Part shown: in pieces, positions 18,301 through 22,780 of the stretch | How positions within the stretch are numbered: the first letter of the stretch is position 1 | Layout of the letters: each line of letters begins with the position of its first letter | Source: Reticulitermes lucifugus | Lineage: Eukaryota; Arthropoda; Insecta; Blattodea; Rhinotermitidae | Direction of reading: 5' to 3' | DNA: 26,481 nucleotides | Assembly: GCA_026260175.1 (NCBI GenBank) | Contig: JAKCWW010003911.1 | Span: 18,106 to 44,586, forward strand | Position numbers and translations under genes: made by a program | The notes under the pieces: model-generated | Database searches by the model: none | Told to the model about the DNA's origin: nothing | Seen by the model: only the letters and a program-made list of their open reading frames with translations

Positions 18301-21274
18301 TTGGGAACCAGTGCTATACCTTACTTAAAGAAGACAGACAGTTAGTATCAGGATAATGACAATAATGATCAGTCTCAACACAATCATTATTAAGAGACTC
18401 ATCTGCCAGCAAGTTTTAACACACCTGATCTCCGCCTCGGAGAGAAATGAAACTGACAGAACAGAACTGTGGTAAAGGTCCACCGGCACAGTCACATATA
18501 GCCACCAGAGGTCTCTTGTGAGAGAATGCATCAGGAATAGAAGACTCAGAGCCAGGTGTGGGTAGTATACGTAGTGTTCGCACAACACCCTGTCGCCATG
18601 ACAGTACCTCTGTTGCTTCTCCACTAGCAGGTATCGCCCAAACCTTCAAACCATAACAACAAATTAATAAATATGAAAACAAAGCGTTTTCTAATACAGA
18701 GCAGTGTACACATGGGGTGAGCAAAACTTGGCCTGCAGGCCTTATCTGGCATGAAAACACTTTAAATGAAGCCAGTGGTAACATATTAAAATAGAAACAA
18801 AACATGCACACACTCTCTTCACATCACCATTATATCGGGGAAAACCTAAAATTGTTAACTATCTTTTGGAGCATACTGGACTGGTCAGTGAGAAATCAGA
18901 CAACAAAGGGACAGTGTTACATTTAAAGATCAGGGCAATGAAACTCTTAAGCAGGAAGAGGCTGTTCATAATGCAAAATATAAAAGTCTTCATTGAAACA
19001 AGTAAACTATGATTCACATTTAAAACATATCAAATAAATAATATAACCACATTATATAACTCTGGCAGAATTGGAAGGAATGCTCATTAACATAACATTA
19101 TTGAGCCCCTGAAGATGGTCACTTGTGACCGAAACGTATGTAGGGCTATTGTATAGTGTATATACTACATAAAATTAGTGCATTTGTCAGTTGTCTTTTC
19201 AACAGATATATAATAACACAGTGTATTCCTAATCCTGGGTGTACCATACAAGCTACAGCACAGATGATAACTTCATAACAAGGTGAAATGTAAAGGTAAG
19301 TAGTGTCTTACCTGCACTCCACTGCCATATCCCAGAACCAGGAGTAGAGGTGGGGAAGAGTTTCGATCGTCGGCTGAATCGGGATACAATGCTGGGTCAT
19401 TTATGTCTCCATACTCAAACCTGGCCCATGTAATAGCTTCTTTTCCCTCTCCCAAAGCAGTGCTGGTGTAGGCCTGTTACACAATGTAGCAGTGTAAAGA
19501 GAATATTGCAGCCGTGTTACAAAGATTGGACACAAGAAAGAAACCAAAAAAATAATGGATTTTGTTCTCTTTCAGGTGAGTGTTTCGAACAAAGTATCAC
19601 ACTTAAGTTCCTAAGAAAGCTGGAATAACTGCCTTTAATTCTGAGGAGGAAATTGAGGTTTAAACATTGTATTCACATAAGGCCTGTCAATAAACATAGA
19701 AATATGTACAACAGCAAATCATGATACTGTGCATCATTTGTTCACAACTGTAAACATCAGATTCATGTAAGGGCTGTCAATAAACACAGAAATATTTACG
19801 TGAGCACCTGATGTTTAAACAAGAAGTCCCTAACAGAATTTCTAAAGATTACTTCACTACTGCATTGACTTCTAACTCTACAAACCTTGTGTCGCTGATG
19901 TCATATTTAGATAACATAATATAACCCTGCACTAAAATATAATATTAGTTCAGGGGCTTAGGCAAAAAATAGTTATAGGATTCAATCGCACTGAAGTCAA
20001 AATCTGTATAAGTTGTAACTGTTAATATTATATAGACTGTGGCTTTATAAGTTTACAAATTAATGAATTTGTCACTATTTAATGGCACTGTCAATACTGC
20101 TGGCTAGATGTATTGTGTCCAATGGTGGTATAATTGGTGAATAATTAAATGGAAAAAATGATGTGGCACTGGCCGAATTTGAGGCAACATATCAGCATCT
20201 TCCTGGAGGAGATGAACAAAATCATAAAAATCTTGCCAGAAAGGACAGTCTGTGGGGCAAGATTTGAAACCTCGAACCTCCAAAATATAGAGAAATGCTA
20301 CCAACTTGACAGAGACATTCTGCAGTGGTCGCCTAAAAATATTACACTTATGGCCTCTCACACCATTCTGTTGAAAACTGGTGCAGTCCATCTTGTTAAA
20401 AACACTAAGTATGTTGACGAATCTACCCTTCTGGAATAAGCTGTGTCACTATGTAAGTGGTTCCCAATATTTCAAATCAGTGTAGTTCCTTCATCTTTAA
20501 GGGTCTAGATATCTGAAATGAGTGACCATTTTATTCCATGTACAAATTTATAATACATACAAGATATCATCAATGTTGAAACCTCTGGTTATCTCCAACA
20601 CCGTAATCCTATGTTTCCTTGAAGATGGTCTACTACAGACTGAACATGTTGTAAGCATGCTTGTAAATGAATAAATAAATGACGGATTCAATTGTACGTG
20701 GATGTACTATGATGTACCTTGTTGGATATTGATAAAAATGTCGTATGTTCATCATCCTCACTTTGCAGCAAGACAAAGTTATTCTGAATGGTGACTAAAG
20801 TGATAAGGTGAAGGACAGCCTGATTGCAGATGCAAGGAAATGCTGCACCAAAAAGACTTTGTAACAAAACAAATATGGGGTACAAAAGTGGGATGGTTCT
20901 TTGACACGCTAAACAAAGAATCACATTTGAACTTCATAATTTCACAACAGAGTATTTTTATTGCTGGATTAGTCACCACAGAGTGGGTAACTTCATTCCT
21001 GCATAGTGACAGACGATGATGTGTGCTCAAATGTTTAGTCGTGATAAAAAATACTCTGTAAATAATTGCCCTTAAAAATACGGTTATTAATTTTTGATAA
21101 CCCTAAAAGGAAAGAAAGGGAACTATACAAGTACAGTAAAAAACCGATTACCTGTGGAACGACTTCATTGATAAATCCTGCAACACTCTCAATAATGGAA
21201 CGATCACTAACTGGTTGTGGGGTAACAACATGACCACTCTGGCGACTTGTTTTGCGAGGCGATTCAGCAGACAT
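4249..21274 (-). CDS. BCAS3: BCAS3 / Rudhira orthologue, complete coding region in 11 exons
   Basis: Family knowledge: BCAS3 is a beta-propeller (WD40-like) protein. With PHAF1 it binds PI3P on forming autophagosomes, and as Rudhira it associates with microtubules and intermediate filaments and promotes cell migration. Seen here: spliced minus-strand exons (21152-21274, 19312-19473, 18425-18643, 17553-17737, 15536-15836, 14907-15179, 13541-14159, 12753-13059, 10302-10447, 9827-9976, 4249-6395) total 4632 nt, giving 1543 aa plus TAA. Exons 1-7 (residues about 1-627) align along the propeller; hallmark strings include RGHDFHVF, STLRGTTHVFPI and HVVNRLSRF. The conserved BCAS3 domain holds [19 protein letters not shown] (exon 8). 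The start is the only in-frame ATG before SAESPRK, matching the vertebrate N-terminus. Junction phases agree throughout if a gtgggt donor is used for exon 8; that junction is doubtful. Odd point: the C-terminal exon is far longer than in vertebrates. No disabling change is seen. Confidence 0.95.
7002..7488. mobile_element. Foldback element with perfect 19-bp terminal inverted repeats
   Basis: GTCTTCTGGGATGTGACAC at 7002-7020 is exactly reverse-complemented at 7470-7488, and similarity continues inward (TGTGTTGATGGG versus TGTATTGTTGGG). An internal inverted relative (CAACATGGCGTCACATCCC) lies at about 7139-7158, so the left part may itself be a smaller nested unit. There is no transposase ORF. 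The same terminal sequence recurs at 9076-9095, 9152 and 17321, so this is a dispersed family, probably MITE-like. Target duplication is not clear. Confidence 0.65.
8118..8520 (-). pseudogene. Mariner-type transposase remnant
   Basis: The minus-strand frame encodes GPHTANWTCDLLHCGWKVMD, SSDLQLFGPLKKHSAGKRYA and, after an in-frame TGA where mariners usually have Trp, LQTLDTDCFYAEMQALVPEW and DKCLSVIGDYVEV. These are the C-terminal DD34D-region motifs (PHTA, SDLHLFGPLKK, WDKC...GDYVE) of mariner transposases. The 3' end reads GTAACCTTATTTTTTTTAAG, likely terminal repeat. The catalytic N-terminal two thirds are missing, PYSPDLAPSD is decayed to RYSHDITSSD, and the stop codon confirms it is dead. 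Confidence 0.85.
9151..9311. mobile_element. Short inverted-repeat element flanked by TA
   Basis: Terminal arms of about 37 bp (left from ACTGTCTTCTGG at 9152, right ending CCAGCAGACAGT at 9310) match with about eight mismatches and are flanked by TA dinucleotides. Length is about 160 bp, with no coding capacity. The arm is a variant of the 7002-7488 element end. The size, arms and TA suggest a Tc1/mariner-mobilised MITE. Confidence 0.6.
9827..9976 (-). CDS. BCAS3: BCAS3 coding exon 10
   Basis: 150 nt: two bases in, 49 codons, one base out. Acceptor is cgcccgcag before GTAGTT; donor is gtaact after GATACAG. It encodes SYEQSPRLLEAYGADGADSD, then GLGESQLREDLADAMMESPG and IPTRDT. The LREDLADAM.ESP helix corresponds to the vertebrate LRERLADAMAESP near the C-terminus. 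In vertebrates about 70 residues follow; here the protein continues into a giant last exon. Confidence 0.9.
9977..10301 (-). other. BCAS3 intron 9
   Basis: A 325-nt intron, phase-consistent on both sides. About 10060-10175 is strongly purine-rich on the plus strand, so in the transcript it is an extended pyrimidine tract. It may strengthen recognition of exon 10, whose own acceptor (cgcccgcag) is short. Nothing else is seen. Confidence 0.75.
10302..10447 (-). CDS. BCAS3: BCAS3 coding exon 9
   Basis: 146 nt: one base completing a codon, 48 codons, one base out. Acceptor is tatattttcag before GGCTCC; donor is gtacgt after GGAA. It encodes APLSLLELEAVEVGVGSGS and RPARSNPVNMPISSGSRPIV, ending LIESGS. 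It aligns with the vertebrate post-domain segment that contains PVRSDPVSMPGSSRP. The exit phase matches exon 10. A second in-exon GT (gtaaaa after AGTAC) is rejected because its phase is wrong. Confidence 0.87.
11560..11735 (-). repeat. Dispersed repeat (copy 1, minus orientation)
   Basis: Minus strand: AAATTTCACGTAAATC, then a GGATGGACAGACAGGCGAC-type segment, then CACTTTTCGCGACTATATGA. The same order (AAATTTCATGAAAATCCGTC, CGGATGGACAAACATCAC, GTCGCTTTTCACAATTCCGT) occurs on the plus strand at 14579-14680. I recognise this as a widespread insect repeat that often yields spurious ORF calls; the class is unknown. Confidence 0.55.
11965..12038 (+). repeat. Dispersed repeat (copy 1 of a second family)
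   Basis: It contains GAGCCCATCTTCAGAAA, then GTCATGAAATTCC, then TTATGGAAC. The same blocks in the same order (GAGCCCTTCTTCAGAAAG, GTCAAGAAATTCC, TTATGGAACCC) occur at 14724-14800. Both copies are on the plus strand and in BCAS3 introns. No coding capacity; class unknown. Confidence 0.55.
12080..12180 (+). repeat. Degenerate dispersed repeat related to 10565-10680
   Basis: CCAGTCCATACATTCACATC, a pyrimidine run, then CACCTCAACATAATCC parallels CCACGTTCAAATCCTCACTA, CACTTCCCCAAG and ATTCATCTGAATATCATA at 10575-10628. Translations (NPVHTFTSCLF.SHLNII and NHVQILTTHFPKIHLNII) look alike, so a shared, once-coding ancestor such as a LINE 3' segment is likely. Identity is low; class not assigned. 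Confidence 0.4.
12753..13059 (-). CDS. BCAS3: BCAS3 coding exon 8 (BCAS3 domain core; 3' end uncertain)
   Basis: Begins with two bases completing a Gly codon (ttgttcag before GAATTC). It encodes GIPKEKVCGDTAIELDVQPK, AQWMLLRPPHSSELQPPL, a Ser/Asp-rich segment, then [20 protein letters not shown] and GPQFTFKTYNSP. That last block is the strongest BCAS3 domain signature. The best-looking donor is gtgagc after 12761, which leaves phase 0 and does not fit exon 9. A weaker gtgggt donor after 12753 gives the required phase 2. The exon may therefore end at 12761 with an unseen small exon following. The start is secure; the end is not. Confidence 0.85.
13420..13508 (-). repeat. tRNA-derived SINE head
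   Basis: Minus strand: A-box-like TGGCTCAGGCAGTTAG (13486-13501) and B-box GGGTTTGATCCCA (13446-13458) at tRNA spacing. It lies in BCAS3 intron 7 about 35 bp after the exon 7 donor. It cannot fold as a full tRNA because the 3' acceptor strand is absent. The 3' body extends toward 13420 and below, with no clear end. Confidence 0.65.
13541..14159 (-). CDS. BCAS3: BCAS3 coding exon 7
   Basis: 619 nt, phase 0 in and one base (G) out, with a strong donor gtaagc. It begins VQDIAFSEDSRWVAVSTLRG and THVFPITPYGG, then HVVNRLSRFHRSAGL. A long Pro/Ser-rich loop follows (PNPRLPPYSHPTVISPLAQI), then MKSLGRTQSSSDDS and SLFVMACHGNLIEYDLEPR. The ends match the last propeller strands and the start of the BCAS3 domain. 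The Pro/Ser-rich middle is a likely disordered insertion between blades, as in vertebrates, which also keep PLAQI.QP. The 14246 upstream extension of the frame is intron. Confidence 0.95.
14579..14680 (+). repeat. Dispersed repeat (copy 2, plus orientation)
   Basis: Counterpart of the element at 11560-11735, in opposite orientation and BCAS3 intron 6. The shared core includes the GGATGGACA block and the GTCGCTTTTC block at similar spacing. Preceding sequence at 14430-14578 contains short palindromic pieces (GATTTTTC...GAAAAATC) and may belong to the same element. Confidence 0.55.
14724..14800 (+). repeat. Dispersed repeat (copy 2 of the second family)
   Basis: Homologous to 11965-12038 as described there, slightly longer on the left (CAGTACACAGAACTGAGCCC). 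It directly follows the copy of the 14579-14680 element. In the other locus the two families also lie next to each other (11560-11735 then 11965-12038), which hints that they are parts of one larger element, although relative orientation differs. Confidence 0.5.
14907..15179 (-). CDS. BCAS3: BCAS3 coding exon 6
   Basis: 91 codons, phase 0 at both ends (gctgtacag before GGAACT; GCCAAG before gtttgt). A polar linker (GTSHSGREEESRTGES) is followed by the very conserved propeller blade IIAHFMAHSEPIVALSFDPS, GMLLLTADKRGHDFHVF and AAVHHLYVLHRGDTTAK. This corresponds to the vertebrate IVAHFPAHEKPV, SGMLLVT.D..GHDFHVF and HHLYTLHRG segments. No catalytic function is expected; this is scaffold fold. 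Confidence 0.96.
15536..15836 (-). CDS. BCAS3: BCAS3 coding exon 5
   Basis: 301 nt. Its first base completes the split Trp of exon 4, and the exon ends in phase 0 (GATGCTCAG before gtacac). It encodes LAYSERRLMPARRSSGGTEG, then VQSYTATVLHAAKSFGKGLR, a Gly/Met-rich variable segment, and PGIVTILDAQ. The family anchors are LAY, QSYTATV..AAK and PGI.T..D. The Gly-rich stretch (roughly residues 280-312 of the protein) lies where vertebrate BCAS3 also varies, likely a propeller loop. Confidence 0.94.
16124..16441 (+). repeat. 43-bp tandem repeat (7 units plus a partial one)
   Basis: Units begin at 16124, 16167, 16210, 16253, 16296, 16339 and 16382, each starting CACCAGC and containing CTGTGCAC, GACTTCAATTCC and CACATGT. 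A 16-17 nt partial copy begins at 16425. Units differ at few sites (CTTC/CCTC; CACTGA/CACCGA; CAGAC/CAGTC). An N run at 16270-16292 falls inside unit 4 and preserves the 43-bp register. There are no inverted arms or spacers, so it is a minisatellite, not CRISPR. Confidence 0.93.
17321..17400 (+). repeat. Foldback-family end (solo)
   Basis: GTCTTCTGGGATGTGATACT is the same terminus as at 7002 with one change in 16 over the core. It continues GCATCAATGGGCAAATAGTT and then TGCCTTCATCTTCAGGATGA. The same downstream block (TGCCTTCATCTTCAG) occurs at about 25386-25400 after a diverged terminus (ACAAGATGTGGCTGTGTCAC). No matching right arm was found, so it is a truncated copy. Confidence 0.55.
17553..17737 (-). 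CDS. BCAS3: BCAS3 coding exon 4
   Basis: 185 nt, entering in phase 0 and leaving with two bases of a split Trp codon (CGC TG before gtaagt). It translates as VKSIKFKNPVNDVLANRRSV, then VVTFPERIAVFDASTLEDRL, then TVTTCYPCPGPNPNPVALGS. The CYPCPGPN.NP.ALGSRW string is highly characteristic of BCAS3. The acceptor is a strong tttcttcttgtag. The exon is shorter than typical ORF cut-offs and is recognised only by homology and splice sites. Confidence 0.95.
17738..18424 (-). other. BCAS3 intron 3
   Basis: 687 nt with a strong tttcttcttgtag acceptor. About 18095-18265 is purine-rich on the plus strand and gives long but low-complexity minus-strand frames rich in Ser/Phe/Leu. These are compositional artefacts. 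Nothing else is recognised. Confidence 0.75.
18425..18643 (-). CDS. BCAS3: BCAS3 coding exon 3
   Basis: 73 codons, phase 0 at both ends. Acceptor is ggtttgaag before GTTTGG; donor is GATCAG before gtgtgt, which is weaker than consensus but occurs where the family alignment requires it. It encodes VWAIPASGEATEVLSWRQG, then VRTLRILPTPGS and KRPLVAICD, ending SLRGGDQ. It matches the family segment VW.IP.SGEA.E and RILP.P, part of the beta-propeller. The longer open frame around it contains intron sequence upstream. Confidence 0.95.
18644..19311 (-). other. BCAS3 intron 2
   Basis: 668 nt, phase 0 on both sides. The notable content is the hammerhead-like fold on the plus strand at 19104-19147. 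The remainder is AT-rich with no recognisable exon. Confidence 0.75.
19104..19147 (+). ncRNA. Hammerhead-ribozyme-like motif
   Basis: AGCCC (19104-19108) can pair with GGGCT (19143-19147) as stem I. CTGAAGA (19109-19115) fits the CUGANGA core. GGTCAC and GTGACC (19117-19122, 19125-19130) make stem II. GAAA (19131-19134) is the second core strand. C19135-G19140 with A19134-T19141 makes a tiny stem III, and A19142 is the H of the GUH cleavage triplet. One extra T (19116) sits between core and stem II, and the stem II loop is short, so activity is doubtful. Short-stem-III hammerheads are known from Penelope-like retroelements. Confidence 0.35.
19312..19473 (-). CDS. BCAS3: BCAS3 coding exon 2
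   Basis: 54 codons, phase 0 at both ends. Acceptor is tgtaacag before GCCTAC; donor is GTGCAG before gtaaga. It encodes AYTSTALGEGKEAITWARFE and then YGDINDPALY, followed by a Pro/Leu-rich strand LLLVLGYGSGVQ. This is the first propeller strand of BCAS3 (vertebrate counterpart AYSGTPL...VWVRFE.AD.ND). The join VVPQ to AYTS reproduces the vertebrate order exactly, which confirms the splice. Confidence 0.95.
19671..19799 (+). repeat. 39-bp direct repeat, 90-bp period
   Basis: ATTCACATAAGGCCTGTCAA (from 19671) and ATTCATGTAAGGGCTGTCAA (from 19761), each continuing TAAACA.AGAAATAT.TAC, match at 34 of 39 positions and start 90 bp apart. TAAACAT precedes both. This is a small local duplication, two units only. 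Confidence 0.7.
20150..20325 (-). repeat. Degenerate tRNA-derived SINE
   Basis: Minus strand: A-box-like GTCAAGTTGGTAGCA (20297-20311), then GAGGTTCGAGGTTTCAAATC with a B-box core (20261-20273). A body follows containing TTTCTGGCAAGATTTTTATG and ends near a poly-T run at 20150. The frame it encodes on this strand is a repeat artefact, not a gene. Confidence 0.55.
21152..21274 (-). CDS. BCAS3: BCAS3 coding exon 1 (N-terminus)
   Basis: Encodes residues 1-41, beginning MSAESPRKTSRQ and ending NEVVPQ. The start ATG is at 21272-21274 in a CAACAATG context. The open frame extends further 5', but its upstream first codon is GTG, not ATG. The exon ends CCACAG followed by gtaatc, phase 0. About 8 nt before the ATG the minus strand reads a pyrimidine-rich run ending ctcag, which looks like a splice acceptor (exon would begin at 21281). 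The 5' UTR is therefore probably split by an intron. The sequence corresponds to the vertebrate segment with ESV..F..(D/E)VVPQ. Confidence 0.93.
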
Positions 21275-21593
21275 TGTTGTACTGAGAAACAACACACAAA
21301 GACAATAAATAGAATCTGTTCACATCAATAACACTATTTTGGCCTTCTTGATTCAGTTCTATGAAGGTACATACACCTCAGATACTTTAAAATACACGAC
21401 TGATTGTGTAATCTAATGTAAATACAGAACTTTATCGTACACTGAACTTTAAAGACGCACTCGGATTCTTGCATACAATACAATGGGTATGCAATGGCTT
21501 CATAACAATCGTCATTTTTATTCTTTATTGATAGTGAGAACAGAAAAATGCAGGAATTTAATACGACACACACTTGCCGTCAGAGCAACTTAC

Positions 21594-21745
21594 AGTTTTT
21601 ACTACAATAGCTATCATGATGCAAACGACGATTTCGTTATTCCCACTGCGTCATTGCTAACAGCTGTAACTTCACTGCTAAATATGACGTCAACTCTCAC
21701 GGAAGAAAACAACTTTCCCTGCGACACCCAACCTCCCTCGTAATA
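21594..21745 (-). other. Candidate BCAS3 5' UTR exon
   Basis: The minus strand has a consensus donor gtaagt beginning at 21593. It lies about 310 bp upstream of a pyrimidine-rich acceptor that ends at 21282, just before the start codon. Splicing 21594 to 21281 would make a non-coding leader exon. The exon's upstream limit is unknown; 21745 is a nominal edge near the end of the GC-richer stretch. No transcript evidence is available here. Confidence 0.4.
21685..21692. promoter_or_regulatory. Perfect CRE palindrome TGACGTCA
   Basis: An exact 8-bp CREB/ATF palindrome lies in the divergent intergenic region, about 410 bp upstream of the BCAS3 ATG and about 880 bp upstream of the IDS ATG. It falls within or just at the candidate BCAS3 leader exon, a typical place for functional CREs in TATA-less promoters. 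One exact site by chance in 1.3 kb is uncommon but possible. Confidence 0.4.
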
Positions 21746-22570
21746 TATATTGTGAAATAGAATTGCGATAATCTGATTTATATGATCATTGTCATTTTAT
21801 AAGTGCAAATATATAAATTATTTATGCACTGCGACACAACAAACAATCTTCTAGTTATCCAATTACCCTGAAGCAAAATTTTTCATACCTAACATACACA
21901 ATGATCAGCTGATTCGTATAAACAGTGATGGTAGTCGAAGTGTAAATGTTTTTGTGCTTCGAGCGATGGATGTTGCGTTCGACGTATCGAATGAAAGCAA
22001 TTTCCAAATGTCGAAATGAAGTGTTTATAATCACACAGTAGTGATCGGTAATGATGAGGTATCGAACGATGAGTACCGGCGAATGTTTATTTCCTCCCTT
22101 TTCACTTTGGAACATATTTAATACATATTCTAACTACCGAGTAGTTGTTTCCTTTCAATTCACAGTATTCAAATGACTGCATTTTGATGAAAGTTTTGGT
22201 ACAGGGCAACTGAGTGGTGTTCGAATAGGGAACATCATTCACTACCTGCCACAAATACCGGAGTGTCAACGTGAGCTGTATCACAGATTATCTAGTATCT
22301 GTATGAACTACAGTGGAAGGTTGCATCCTGCCTTTGTGCGTGTTTCGTATGAATGACGGATGGGATTACATAGCTCTGATTCGGGCCCACGAGTATGACT
22401 ATAGCGCGTATTTGATCCAGTCGATTTCCTCCTAAAGTATTCGCGAATCATTCGATAGTTTGAAGGAATCGAATTATTGGGTAGTTTTAATTTGGTTTTA
22501 CTGTGGGTGTGCCCTCTCATCGTTTCTGGTTCTAACGTAGAGGGTTGTGTGCCCTTTAGAATACACTTGG

Positions 22571-22780
22571 ATGAATATGTCGGCCGCAAATAAAATTATG
22601 TTACACTTACTCTGTCTTTTGTTGGCATTTTCTGCCCTCGAATCAAAAGATAATGTCTTGTTTATAACTGTGGATGATTTGCGTCCTGCACTTGGGTGTT
22701 ACGGAGATACCATGGCATATACTCCAAATATTGACAATTTAGCGAAACACAGTATGCTGTTTACTAATGCTTACGTGCAG
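22571..22780 (+). CDS. IDS: IDS exon 1 (signal peptide and metal site)
   Basis: 70 codons ending AYVQ, phase 0, donor gtacga. The first in-frame ATG is chosen (MNMSAANK); a second lies two codons later and a third at residue 10, and any of them would keep the hydrophobic core [10 protein letters not shown]. Predicted signal cleavage is near residues 22-26, before KDNVLF. The core reads [16 protein letters not shown] and [12 protein letters not shown], the sulfatase N-terminal strand with the two metal-binding Asp. The open frame extends 8 codons upstream from a GTG, not used. Confidence 0.93.

Larger units (their letters stand above)
19474..21151 (-). other. BCAS3 intron 1
   Basis: 1678 nt, phase 0. 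It contains a 39-bp imperfect direct repeat (19671-19709 and 19761-19799), a degenerate SINE (about 20150-20325) and a second hammerhead-like/retroelement-tail motif (20612-20680). No coding exon is recognised in it. Confidence 0.75.
21275..22570. other. Intergenic region between divergent BCAS3 and IDS genes
   Basis: About 1.3 kb separates the two start codons. Apart from the candidate leader exon and the CRE it contains no convincing coding exon. Short open frames here lack homology that I recognise. There is no clear TATA box next to either start. CpG dinucleotides look denser at 21950-22090 and 22330-22460 than in the introns, as expected near promoters. I see no recognisable transposable element. 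Confidence 0.6.

Noticed and set aside
20104-20439. Overlapping 95- and 96-codon frames on opposite strands
   Set aside because: They coincide with a degenerate SINE; coding on both strands is a repeat artefact.
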